Assembly (NCBI GenBank): GCA_964610205.1
Contig: CAZSVI010000084.1
Span: 1 to 16,972, forward strand
From: CAZSVI01 sp964610205
Lineage (GTDB): Bacteria > Bacillota > Clostridia > DSM-8532
Length of the DNA stretch: 16,972 nucleotides
Reading direction: 5' to 3'
The notes beneath the pieces were generated by a model. It did not search any database, was not told where the DNA came from, and worked only from the letters and a program-made list of their open reading frames with translations. A program made the position numbers and the translations under genes. Of the stretch, positions 1-6,144 are shown in pieces (position 1 is the first letter of the stretch; the number at the start of each line of letters is the position of its first letter).

Positions 1-78
1 TTCTTCATACCCCATATCTTCAACAGCTTTTAATAGTTCCGGGTTTAAGGGGAGATCCTTGAATTTAATTTTTTCCAT
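1..78 (-). CDS. DEAD-box RNA helicase, N-terminal fragment (runs off the left edge)
   Basis: Only the first 26 codons are inside the window. The peptide begins MEKIKFKDLPLNPELLKAVE and continues with an acidic residue followed by MGYEE. This is the usual start of a DEAD-box ATP-dependent RNA helicase, where a conserved Phe (here F6) and a Gly-Tyr/Phe-Glu (G23-Y24-E25) precede the Q motif that recognises adenine. The Q motif and all catalytic motifs lie outside, so the subfamily (CshA, DeaD or other) cannot be told. An AGGA ribosome site sits just upstream of the ATG. The gene follows the DUF896 gene by 66 bases on the same strand with no terminator visible between them, so co-transcription is plausible. 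The identification rests on a short N-terminus. Confidence 0.72.
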   Translation of the reverse strand, partial: MEKIKFKDLPLNPELLKAVEDMGYEE

Positions 79-144
79 TCTTTCCTACTCTTTCTTTTTG
101 GTGTATATTCCAACACGTTAATTTTATAACTCCATGAAAAGCAC

Positions 145-348
145 TTATCGATCTTTCCTAAGTGCTCTTTGGTTTCCTTTTTCATCTGCCAATATGATAT
201 TATCGAGAGTTGTTTTCAAGTTACCTCGGAAAGCTTTAATATATTTTTTCCTGAGGTATTGCTGTTCATTCGCTTCTTCCGGTGTCAGTCCAACGGTTTT
301 TAACTTATTTGCTAAAGCATTTATTCTATCTATTTTTAACGGATCCAT
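145..348 (-). CDS. DUF896 / YnzC-family small cytoplasmic protein
   Basis: A 67-residue protein, highly charged, with no membrane segment. It matches the DUF896 (B. subtilis YnzC-like) pattern: an N-terminal MDPLKIDRINALANK helix, a LTPEE turn, an EQQYLRKKYIKAFRGN helix, and then LKTTLDNIIL. The family is small, widespread in Firmicutes and of unknown molecular function. The ATG at 348 is chosen over the upstream in-frame ATG at 393. It follows an AGGCAGG ribosome site, leaves a 10-base gap after the cyclophilin stop and gives the family's usual N-terminus, whereas the longer form would overlap the cyclophilin gene and add a basic, family-atypical extension. It is probably translated from the cyclophilin transcript. 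Confidence 0.88.
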   Translation of the reverse strand: MDPLKIDRINALANKLKTVGLTPEEANEQQYLRKKYIKAFRGNLKTTLDNIILADEKGNQRALRKDR

Positions 349-358
349 ATTCCTGCCT

Positions 359-877
359 TTATACCTTTTCCGCCTCGCTGTATTCTTCTCCAAAGAGCTC
401 CACGGTCATTTGGCGTATAACCTGTTTTTCTTTGGGTTTATCGCTATAATCTCTTTTCACGGCTACTATCGCATCGGCTTTTTCCATTCCTTCAATTACT
501 TTACCAAAACCGGCATACTGTCCATCTAAATGAGGAGACTTTTTAACCATAATAAAAAACTGAGAGCCCGCCGAGTCCGGGCGTTGGGAGCGAGCCATTG
601 ATATAACGCCCCGGTCGTGTTTTAAGTTATTCTCAAAACCATTGGAAGAAAACTCACCTTTAATTGAATAGCCGGGTCCACCCATGCCTGTACCTTCCGG
701 GTCTCCACCTTGAATCATGAATTCGGGAATAACCCGATGAAAAATGGTTCCATTATAAAAGCCGGATTGTATTAAAGAAATAAAATTCCTGACGGTGTTT
801 GGAGCAATTTCCGGGTAGAGTTCAATTTTAATTTTGTTTCCATGTTCCATCTCTATGGTGACAATTGGATTTTCCAT
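359..877 (-). CDS. Cyclophilin-type peptidyl-prolyl cis-trans isomerase
   Basis: A 172-residue single-domain cyclophilin with no signal peptide, so it is cytoplasmic. It catalyses cis-trans isomerisation of X-Pro bonds during protein folding. The active-site block FHRVIPEFMIQGGDP (residues 46-60) supplies the catalytic Arg48 with Phe53 and Gln56. The SMARS segment, GSQFFI (104-109) and FGKV (124-127) complete the fold signature. The residue aligned with human cyclophilin A Trp121 is His116 (in PHLDG), as in many bacterial enzymes with weak cyclosporin binding. The ATG has a GGAAAGGA-type ribosome site. It is the first gene of a probable operon with the DUF896 gene (10-base gap) and the helicase. 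It has its own promoter at 931-959. It corresponds to B. subtilis PpiB in general type, but the exact orthologue is not proven here. Confidence 0.95.
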   Translation of the reverse strand: MENPIVTIEMEHGNKIKIELYPEIAPNTVRNFISLIQSGFYNGTIFHRVIPEFMIQGGDPEGTGMGGPGYSIKGEFSSNGFENNLKHDRGVISMARSQRPDSAGSQFFIMVKKSPHLDGQYAGFGKVIEGMEKADAIVAVKRDYSDKPKEKQVIRQMTVELFGEEYSEAEKV

Positions 878-930
878 ATTATTTTTCCTTTCCTTTCAAT
901 AAATAAATCGTTATTCTAAGCGCAAGATCT

Positions 931-959
931 ATTTTACCGGAAACACTTACAATATACAA
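931..959 (-). promoter_or_regulatory. Sigma-A promoter for the cyclophilin operon
   Basis: Read on the minus strand, a TTGTAT -35 box (954-959) and a TAAAAT -10 box (931-936) are separated by exactly 17 bases. The predicted start near 924 gives a leader of about 47 nt to the ATG at 877. Both boxes are close to consensus and no competing promoter is seen in the gap. Confidence 0.6.
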
Positions 960-1050
960 ACATTTCTATCTTTTTTTTTAAATAGTCATACATCAGGTGT
1001 TACTATTCAGACATACAGTCAGGGTTTATCCTATATAAGCCTTACTAATC

Positions 1051-1062
1051 ATACATATGTAT
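1051..1062. promoter_or_regulatory. Perfect 12-bp palindrome abutting a -35 box
   Basis: ATACATATGTAT is self-complementary over all 12 bases and ends directly against the TTGACA -35 box at 1063. Its placement suits an activator or repressor site for the zinc-ribbon gene downstream. AT-rich palindromes of this length can occur by chance, so function is inferred from position only. Confidence 0.3.
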
Positions 1063-1092
1063 TTGACATCTGGCTATTCTTTCTTATACAAT
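1063..1092 (+). promoter_or_regulatory. Sigma-A promoter for the zinc-ribbon membrane protein gene
   Basis: A consensus TTGACA -35 box (1063-1068) is followed by TATACA (1085-1090, 16-base spacer) or the overlapping TACAAT (1087-1092, 18-base spacer). Transcription would start near 1098, leaving a leader of only about 16 nt that holds the ribosome site. This also shows that the in-frame ATG at 1057 lies upstream of the transcript and cannot be the start. Confidence 0.65.
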
Positions 1093-1113
1093 GAGCTAAA
1101 TGAGGTGAACAGA

Positions 1114-1536
1114 ATGTTTGGTAACTTATTTTCAGGTCGTAACGGCATTGACAGATACTCCTTGTTTATTGCATTGGTTTCGTTGCTTGCTTTTCCTTAT
1201 CCTTATATACGGATTGCAGGTTTTATTTTACTTGGTTATGCGATATTCAGAGCTTTTTCAAGAAATCTTGACAAAAGAAGGATGGAGCTTAATAAGTTTG
1301 AGGATATCAGCCGCTCCGCAGCCCGATATATTATGAAATTTGTTTTAGTCCTGAAGAAAAATTTCATGCTGTCAGGTAATACCTTTACCAGAAGTAAAGC
1401 AAGATTACAGCAGCGGAAGCAGTATATTTTTATAAAATGTCCCGAGTGCAAAAAGACTCTTCGTCTGCCTCGTAACAAGGGCAGGCTGCAGGCAACCTGC
1501 CCGGTTTGCAAGGCTGAGTTTATCAAAAAGACCTGA
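1114..1536 (+). CDS. Small membrane protein with C-terminal zinc ribbon, function unknown
   Basis: The protein has 140 residues when started at the ATG at 1114, which follows a GAGGTGA ribosome site (1102-1108) by 5 bases. Residues about 15-46 form a hydrophobic hairpin with a PYPY turn, so there are probably two membrane segments. A basic, Arg/Lys-rich stretch follows (about 50-105). The C-terminus carries two CxxC knuckles, C109/C112 and C129/C132, forming a zinc ribbon that opens with IKCPECKKTLRLPR. Such ribbons bind nucleic acid or mediate protein contacts, and here the ribbon should face the cytoplasm. I know of no assigned function for this architecture. It is a single-gene unit with its own promoter, convergent with tgl. 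The longer reading from 1057 would begin before the promoter and is rejected. Confidence 0.85.
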   Translation: MFGNLFSGRNGIDRYSLFIALVSLLAFPYPYIRIAGFILLGYAIFRAFSRNLDKRRMELNKFEDISRSAARYIMKFVLVLKKNFMLSGNTFTRSKARLQQRKQYIFIKCPECKKTLRLPRNKGRLQATCPVCKAEFIKKT

Positions 1537-1583
1537 TTCACTGCATATTCAATGAGCGCTTGATCGAATGGCGACATGTTATA

Positions 1584-1621
1584 AATACCAAAATTCTTTC
1601 AGGAGTTCCGGTTTTGGTATT
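1584..1621 (-). terminator. Possible weak terminator between the convergent zinc-ribbon gene and tgl
   Basis: A perfect 10-bp inverted repeat (1584-1593 with 1612-1621, arms AATACCAAAA and TTTTGGTATT) encloses an 18-base loop and spans the tgl stop codon. The T content after the stem on the minus strand is modest. It lies between two convergent genes, where a terminator is expected, but the stem is AT-rich and overlaps coding sequence. Confidence 0.35.
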
Positions 1622-2369
1622 CATTATATTTATTGCCCAGATATCTGAAATCCGGCTTTACAATCTGATCCATCAAATAAGCTGAATTTTGTGAACCGTG
1701 TACTCTGTTCCGGTTCAACTCCCGAATCATCGATTCTGCTGTTTTAATCCCTATTCCATGACCGTAATAATACCCATTCAACAATTCAATTGCATTTTCG
1801 CCCTGCCATTCGGGTGTATCAGGATTTACATCCGGGTTTTTAAAGTACAGGCAATCACCCGGCAGAGAATTTTTTACCCCTCTGTAGGTACGTACTCCCA
1901 GATCAACGTCCAGATATTTCCAATCCATCAGGTACATATCCCCGAAGAGTCTGTCAAAAAGCTCGGGAGGCATTACTTCAACCAGGCCCAAATAGAACAC
2001 AATTACGATTGCCGTAGCACATTCTGTTCCATACATTCTGCTGTTCCGTAAAATATCTCGTATGGCTTCATGGGGATTTGCCTGTTTCTTAAGCCGGAAA
2101 CCTCCTTCCTGTGTCCTGTCCCAATATGCCGGATTGCATGTGGAATCTTTAAAAAGCTTGAATGTAAAAAAACTGTTATTCAGCCTTTCGCTTGCGTTTA
2201 CAATTTCTCTTCGTGCCGAAAGCTCGAAATCAAGCATTTTTACAGACGCATATGTATATACGGCATCACTATTATGCATCATATCAGCTATCTGTCGCTT
2301 GGTACTGCCGGTCTGGTATTGCCTTATGACTGAATCATCGGTTATTAGGTTTCTATCAATTTGAATCAT
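1599..2369 (-). CDS. tgl: Spore coat protein-glutamine gamma-glutamyltransferase (transglutaminase)
   Basis: A 256-residue protein, close to the roughly 245 residues of B. subtilis Tgl. Tgl forms epsilon-(gamma-glutamyl)lysine cross-links between spore coat proteins late in sporulation. The segment YGTECATAIVIVFYL holds the nucleophile Cys117. Glu191 in WQGEN and His204 in YGHGIG align with the known Cys116/Glu187/His200 triad, so the enzyme should be active. GDCLYFKNPD (171-180) and the N-terminal F48-E49 region also match the family. There is no signal peptide, as expected for a mother-cell protein. The ribosome site AGGGGAG lies just upstream of the ATG. It stands alone, convergent with the zinc-ribbon gene. 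Its presence is the best evidence in the window that the organism forms endospores. Confidence 0.95.
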   Translation of the reverse strand: MIQIDRNLITDDSVIRQYQTGSTKRQIADMMHNSDAVYTYASVKMLDFELSARREIVNASERLNNSFFTFKLFKDSTCNPAYWDRTQEGGFRLKKQANPHEAIRDILRNSRMYGTECATAIVIVFYLGLVEVMPPELFDRLFGDMYLMDWKYLDVDLGVRTYRGVKNSLPGDCLYFKNPDVNPDTPEWQGENAIELLNGYYYGHGIGIKTAESMIRELNRNRVHGSQNSAYLMDQIVKPDFRYLGNKYNEYQNRNS

Positions 2370-2401
2370 ATTTTACTCCCCTGTTTTTCATAATCTTAAT
2401 T

Positions 2402-2410
2402 CATAATATG
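2402..2410 (-). promoter_or_regulatory. Possible sporulation-type -10 element upstream of tgl
   Basis: On the minus strand CATATTATG lies about 32 bases upstream of the tgl ATG and resembles the CATA-type -10 of mother-cell sigma E/K promoters (B. subtilis tgl is sigma-K dependent). I cannot find a convincing matching -35, so this is tentative. No good sigma-A promoter is visible for tgl either. Confidence 0.25.
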
Positions 2411-2527
2411 AAAAAAGAATGAGAATGGGGACAACATGTTTCTACCATAAGTCGTTTGTTGTAGTAAGTGCTTTGTTGCTCAAGGAATGAAACATCCTAA
2501 CAAGGCCCTGCAGATGTCTTTGATCAA

Positions 2528-2628
2528 CTAGTGGTTTGTAAAGCTTTAAATTCATACTCATTTTTTGAAATCCACTTCCTTGATGTTGTGGCCTGCAAAC
2601 CCTAAATTCCAACTTTACAGGCCACTAG
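2528..2628. repeat. Inverted-repeat cluster upstream of the GntR operon
   Basis: The 351-base gap 2370-2720 contains no gene. Within it, CTAGTGGTTTGTAAAG (2528-2543) and CTTTACAGGCCACTAG (2613-2628) are inverted repeats matching at 14 of 16 positions. The two differences are G-U compatible if the plus strand is transcribed, giving a 16-bp RNA helix. A third related copy, GTGGCCTG (2588-2595), pairs perfectly with 2618-2625, so two mutually exclusive helices are possible. The 101-base span could also be a small degenerate element with terminal inverted repeats. I see no flanking target duplication and no coding remnant. Confidence 0.45.
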
Positions 2629-2649
2629 CACAACGAGTTAATTTAGGTA

Positions 2650-2678
2650 TTGACAAATAAAGCGGATTATTGTATCAT
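2650..2678 (+). promoter_or_regulatory. Sigma-A promoter of the gntR-ABC operon
   Basis: A perfect TTGACA -35 (2650-2655), a 17-base spacer and a TATCAT -10 (2673-2678). Transcription should start near 2685, inside the operator palindrome that overlaps the -10. Confidence 0.8.
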
Positions 2679-2707
2679 TGTATTAAGTGCTTAATACAAT
2701 GATACAA
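2670..2707. promoter_or_regulatory. Long perfect palindrome, probable GntR/YtrA-type autoregulatory operator
   Basis: Two 18-base arms (2670-2687 and 2690-2707) are exact reverse complements around a 2-base TG centre. The left arm is TTGTATCATTGTATTAAG. The palindrome covers the -10 box and the predicted start site, so a bound dimer would block RNA polymerase. Each arm contains TGTAT twice (2671 and 2679 on the left), mirrored by ATACA at 2694 and 2702. This gives four half-site-like elements. The adjacent GntR protein is the natural ligand. The same sequence would form a hairpin at the 5' end of any longer read-through transcript. Confidence 0.75.
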
Positions 2708-2720
2708 AAGGAGTGATTGA

Positions 2721-3092
2721 ATGTCCTGGGAATTTACGTCAGATCGCCCAATATACGCACAACTGATAGAACAAATTGAATTAAAAATATGTTCGGGTGT
2801 TTATAGACCGGGTTCAAAACTTCCTTCTGTGCGGGATCTTGCACAGGAAGCTTCGGTAAACCCAAATACCATGCAAAGAGCCCTCGCTAAACTGGAAGAA
2901 GACGGGCTGCTTTATACCAACCGCACAAGCGGCAGATTTGTAACGGAGGATGAGAATATGGTTTATCAGGCAAAAAACAAACTGGCTCAGGAACAAATAA
3001 AGGAATTCCTTGAGAAAATGAAGCGACTTGGGTTTGAACAGAAGGAAATACTTAATACAATAACGGCAATGCTTGGGGGTGTGAAGATATGA
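2721..3092 (+). CDS. GntR-family transcriptional regulator, YtrA subfamily
   Basis: A 123-residue regulator of the short YtrA type: a winged helix-turn-helix followed by only a brief helical dimerisation tail instead of a ligand-binding domain. Residues 31-75 carry the GntR signature GSKLPSVRDLAQEASVNPNT, then the recognition helix and wing with LEEDGLLY and GRFVT. The C-terminal ~45 residues are predicted helical. AAAGGAG (2707-2713) precedes the ATG by 7 bases. It is the first gene of a three-gene operon and its stop overlaps the ATPase start as ATGA, so translation is coupled. YtrA-type regulators usually repress their own ABC operon and respond to cell-wall-active compounds. That inducer class is inferred from the family and not visible here. 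Confidence 0.93.
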   Translation: MSWEFTSDRPIYAQLIEQIELKICSGVYRPGSKLPSVRDLAQEASVNPNTMQRALAKLEEDGLLYTNRTSGRFVTEDENMVYQAKNKLAQEQIKEFLEKMKRLGFEQKEILNTITAMLGGVKI

Positions 3093-3787
3093 ATACTGTT
3101 TTGGAGTGTAAAGACCTTGTAAAATACTTTGGATCAACAAAAGCCCTTGACCGTGTTAACCTTAATATCACGCAAGGTAGAATTGTCGGCCTCCTTGGAC
3201 CGAACGGCAGCGGAAAAAGCACCTTTATTAAAATCTGCAATGACCTGTTAACGGCAACCGCAGGTGAAATATTGATAGGTGGCTTAAGGCCGGGTGTTGA
3301 AACAAAAAAATTTGTGTCCTTCCTTCCGGAAAAAAATTATCTGAACGATTGGATGAAGGTTTCTCAAATAGTTGCATTCTTCAAGGATTTCTATTCCGAT
3401 TTTGATTCGGGAAAAGCCTTTGATATGCTGAATAGACTGAACATTGATCCGAACAGCAGACTAAAAACCCTGTCCAAAGGAACAAAGGAGAAAGTACAGT
3501 TGGTTCTGGTTATGAGCCGGGAGGCAAGGTTATATCTTCTGGATGAACCGATTGGCGGTGTTGATCCGGCCGCGAGGGATTATATTCTTGATACGATCCT
3601 CAGAAACTACAATGAAAATGCAACTGTTATTCTGTCTACCCACCTTATTTCGGATATCGAAACAATTCTTGATGATATTATATTCCTGAAGGAAGGCCAG
3701 GTGGTTCTTACAAAAACTGTGGATGAAATACGGGACGAATCCGGAAAGTCTGTGGATGCTTTATTCAGGGAGGTGTTCAAATGTTAG
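3089..3787 (+). CDS. ABC transporter ATP-binding protein (YtrB-like)
   Basis: A 232-residue nucleotide-binding subunit. Walker A is GPNGSGKST (37-45), Walker B plus the catalytic glutamate is LYLLDEP (148-154, E153), the D-loop is GGVDP and the switch histidine is H185 (STHL). The signature motif is degenerate, LSKGT (128-132) in place of LSGGQ. The Q-loop position reads FLPEKNYL without a glutamine. Both deviations are common in this GntR-linked exporter family. It is translationally coupled to the upstream regulator (4-base ATGA overlap) and overlaps the permease by 7 bases. It should dimerise and energise the downstream membrane subunit. The substrate is unknown, and export of, or protection from, an envelope-active compound is the usual inference. 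Confidence 0.94.
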   Translation: MNTVLECKDLVKYFGSTKALDRVNLNITQGRIVGLLGPNGSGKSTFIKICNDLLTATAGEILIGGLRPGVETKKFVSFLPEKNYLNDWMKVSQIVAFFKDFYSDFDSGKAFDMLNRLNIDPNSRLKTLSKGTKEKVQLVLVMSREARLYLLDEPIGGVDPAARDYILDTILRNYNENATVILSTHLISDIETILDDIIFLKEGQVVLTKTVDEIRDESGKSVDALFREVFKC

Positions 3788-4560
3788 GTAAACTGATGAA
3801 ATACGAATACCGGGCAACTGCACGCTGGTTTTTACCTTTATACACCGCGCTTCTTATCTTCGCGGTTATAAACAAGTACCTGCCTCCCGCCCAGGTTACA
3901 GCTATTGAAGGTGCTTTTAATATAAAACAGATCATTACTGTTATAACAATGTTTGCTTATTTCTTTTTAGTTGTTGGTCTTATGGTTGTGACATTTGTAG
4001 TGGTAATTCAAAGATTTTACAAAAGCCTTCTGGGAGACGAAGGATATCTGATGTTTACCCTGCCTGTCAAAACCTGGGAGCATGTCACAAGCAAACTGTT
4101 TATTGCTTTGTTCTGGAATTTACTGAGCATAATTATAGCCTTTGGCTCTGTTCTGCTTCTTATCCCAACCCAGGATCTCCGTGAATTAAGCAGGTCACTT
4201 AAGCAAATTTCAGAATATCTTTGGCCGGCCGGTTTTATTGTAATTATCGTTTTGTGCCTTGTATCACTTGCCTTCGGAATAATTATAATGTATGCGGCCA
4301 TCGCCCTTGGGCACTTATTCAACAAACATAAGCTGCTGGCTTCCTTCGGCATGTATTTGGGAATCAGTACCTTAAGCCAAATGATAGCTATGTTGGCCAT
4401 GCCATTTTTTATAAAACCCTTAACCAACTCGCTGATAGCTCCAACACCCACTCAGTTCAATACACTGTTTTTGGGAATTTCAGCTGTCACGGCAGCTATG
4501 GCTGTGGGATATTTTGCAGTTACAAATATAATTTTGAAGCGAAAATTGAACCTTGAATAA
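3781..4560 (+). CDS. ABC transporter permease of a GntR-regulated exporter
   Basis: A 259-residue integral membrane protein with about six hydrophobic segments (roughly 15-33, 51-77, 105-128, 148-178, 185-211 and 229-252). Between segments two and three lies GDEGYLMFTLPVKTW (85-99), a cytoplasmic motif typical of ABC-2-like permeases in YtrA/GntR operons. It probably forms the coupling contact with the ATPase. The gene overlaps the ATPase stop by 7 bases, so the two subunits are made together. A hairpin terminator follows 28 bases after the stop. The substrate cannot be read from the sequence. Confidence 0.9.
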   Translation: MLGKLMKYEYRATARWFLPLYTALLIFAVINKYLPPAQVTAIEGAFNIKQIITVITMFAYFFLVVGLMVVTFVVVIQRFYKSLLGDEGYLMFTLPVKTWEHVTSKLFIALFWNLLSIIIAFGSVLLLIPTQDLRELSRSLKQISEYLWPAGFIVIIVLCLVSLAFGIIIMYAAIALGHLFNKHKLLASFGMYLGISTLSQMIAMLAMPFFIKPLTNSLIAPTPTQFNTLFLGISAVTAAMAVGYFAVTNIILKRKLNLE

Positions 4561-4587
4561 GTGTATATCCGGTGTTAATGATGTGTA

Positions 4588-4630
4588 AAGGCGGTCCATG
4601 AAATTTCATGGAACCGCCTTATATGTTTCT
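4588..4630 (+). terminator. Terminator of the gntR-ABC operon
   Basis: The arms AAGGCGGTCCATGAAA (4588-4603) and TTTCATGGAACCGCCTT (4604-4620) pair along their full length with a single bulged base. A short T-containing tail (TATATGTTT) follows. The stem is strong, the T-tract is weak, and the position directly after the last gene fits. Confidence 0.6.
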
Positions 4631-4650
4631 CGCTGGACTTTATCAAATTT

Positions 4651-4716
4651 CTAAGACCTCGCTTCGGTGAGGGTAGCGTCCCCCACTGAAGTTCCGGTGT
4701 TCAGCTTTAGCTGAAC
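4651..4716. repeat. Double-hairpin intergenic element between convergent operons
   Basis: Two hairpins lie in the 163-base gap. The first, CCTCGC-TTCG-GTGAGG (4657-4672), closes a UUCG tetraloop in the plus-strand RNA. The second, GTTCAGC-TTTA-GCTGAAC (4699-4716), is a perfect 7-bp stem. Neither has a T-tract on either strand, so they are poor intrinsic terminators. The GC-rich, compact arrangement, unlike its surroundings, suggests a dispersed intergenic repeat. The 12-mer TTCCGGTGTTCA at 4692-4703 recurs exactly at 14741-14752. Confidence 0.4.
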
Positions 4717-4723
4717 GAGTTCA

Positions 4724-6130
4724 CTAAACCTTTACAGGCTCTTCTGATACTTTTATACCTGGTTCGGAGTTTTCGGTGTTTTTCCCAAGATATTCCGGCA
4801 GGTCCATCCCAGACATCTTGAACATTTCATTCATGGGAGGGATGGATTTGAGCATTCCGGACAGGAAATTAGCCGTTGCAGGAGTACCTTCCTTTCCGCT
4901 CATGCTGTCCCAGACGGTAACCTTGTCAATCTTGATGCCCTTGATTGCCTCAACCTGAATCTTCATGAGCTGTTCCATCTTTTCGGTCAGCATGAGGCGT
5001 GTTGCGTTGAGTGCGTCGCCCCCGGCTGACTGAACCAGCTGAGTATAACCTAAAGCCTGCTTGGTGAGCAGTTCCTGAACACCACGGGCTTCGGCTTCCA
5101 TCTTCATGAAAATGGCATCCGCTTCACCTTTGGCAAGGCGTCTTGTTTGCTCGGCCCTGGCTTCCGCTTCCATCTCCAGTTTTTTCTTTTCAATTTCAGC
5201 CTTTACAAGGATATCTGCTTCCTGAGTAGCTTTTTCACGGGCCGCACGGGCCAGCTCGGCTTCTTGCTCCGCCAGATAGGCCTCCTGCAACGCTTTTGCA
5301 GACTGAATCTTCTCAGAGGCCATCGCACGTTTTAAAGCTTCAGCTTCACGTTCACGACGCGTCGCGTTGGATGTTGCAACTTCCGCCAAAGACTCGTTTT
5401 CACCCCGGATAGCATCGGCATCTGCTGATGCTACCTGTATTCTCTGGTCACGCTGCGCATTGGCCTGACCTATGGCGCCGTCTCTTTCTTTTTCAGCAAC
5501 GGTGCGTTTTGCGTCATTGATGGCTTTAGCCGCCGCTTCCTTACCAAGAGCGACGATATAGCCGGATTCATCGTTTATATCAGTTACATTTACGTTAATA
5601 AGACGAAGACCAATCTTTTTCAGTTCGGTTTCAACATTGCTGGAAACCGCTTCAAGAAACTTATCCCTGTCCGTATTGATTTCTTCGATATCCATTGTGG
5701 CAATTACCAGACGCAATTGTCCAAATATGATATCCTTGGCAAGCTCCTGAATTTGAGGAAGCTTCAGCCCCAGCAGCCGCTCGGCGGCATTCTGCATGAC
5801 ACCATGCTCCGTAGAAATCCCAACGGTGAAGCTGGAAGGTACATCAATTCGTATGTTCTGGCGGCTTAAGGCGTTTTTCAGGTCAACACTGATGGACATC
5901 GGTGTCAAATCCATATACTCATATGCCTGTATAATGGGCCAGATAAAGGCTGCTCCGCCATGGATACATCTCGCCGACAGGACAGAGCCATCCTTTGCAG
6001 AACCGACGTTTCCGTAAATAACCATAATCTGGTCAGAGGGACACCTCTTGTACCTGGAAACAATAAACAATATTGTTGAAAAAATTAAAATAAAAATAAC
6101 TATTATAAGAATAATGCTGCTTTGTGGCAT
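4724..6130 (-). CDS. floT: Flotillin (SPFH-domain membrane microdomain scaffold), FloT/YuaG-like
   Basis: A 468-residue protein (B. subtilis FloT is 509). A hydrophobic N-terminal anchor (about 6-25) precedes the SPFH/band-7 domain (about 28-200), which includes VPSSFTVGIS and KKIGLRLINVNVTDI. A long Ala/Glu-rich flotillin coiled coil (about 195-360) has repeated EA dipeptides such as EAEARAEQ. A conserved C-terminal region with GYTQLVQSAGGDA ends in a charged, Pro-containing tail. Flotillins oligomerise on the inner leaflet of ordered membrane patches and assist assembly of membrane complexes. AGGAGG partly overlaps the stop of the NfeD gene, and the 14-base gap indicates one transcript. The NfeD/YuaF plus flotillin pairing matches the B. 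subtilis yuaF-floT arrangement. Confidence 0.93.
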   Translation of the reverse strand: MPQSSIILIIVIFILIFSTILFIVSRYKRCPSDQIMVIYGNVGSAKDGSVLSARCIHGGAAFIWPIIQAYEYMDLTPMSISVDLKNALSRQNIRIDVPSSFTVGISTEHGVMQNAAERLLGLKLPQIQELAKDIIFGQLRLVIATMDIEEINTDRDKFLEAVSSNVETELKKIGLRLINVNVTDINDESGYIVALGKEAAAKAINDAKRTVAEKERDGAIGQANAQRDQRIQVASADADAIRGENESLAEVATSNATRREREAEALKRAMASEKIQSAKALQEAYLAEQEAELARAAREKATQEADILVKAEIEKKKLEMEAEARAEQTRRLAKGEADAIFMKMEAEARGVQELLTKQALGYTQLVQSAGGDALNATRLMLTEKMEQLMKIQVEAIKGIKIDKVTVWDSMSGKEGTPATANFLSGMLKSIPPMNEMFKMSGMDLPEYLGKNTENSEPGIKVSEEPVKV

Positions 6131-6144
6131 AATCTATGACCTCC

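Noticed and set aside
349..393. Longer DUF896 protein from ATG at 393
   Set aside because: It would overlap the cyclophilin gene and add 15 residues foreign to the family; a ribosome site supports the ATG at 348.
1057..1113. Longer zinc-ribbon protein from ATG at 1057
   Set aside because: The extension lies over the TTGACA promoter, while the ATG at 1114 has an ideal GAGGTGA site.
4017..4451. 144-codon open frame on the minus strand inside the ABC permease
   Set aside because: It is complementary to a conserved membrane protein gene with overlapping operon structure and has no start signals.
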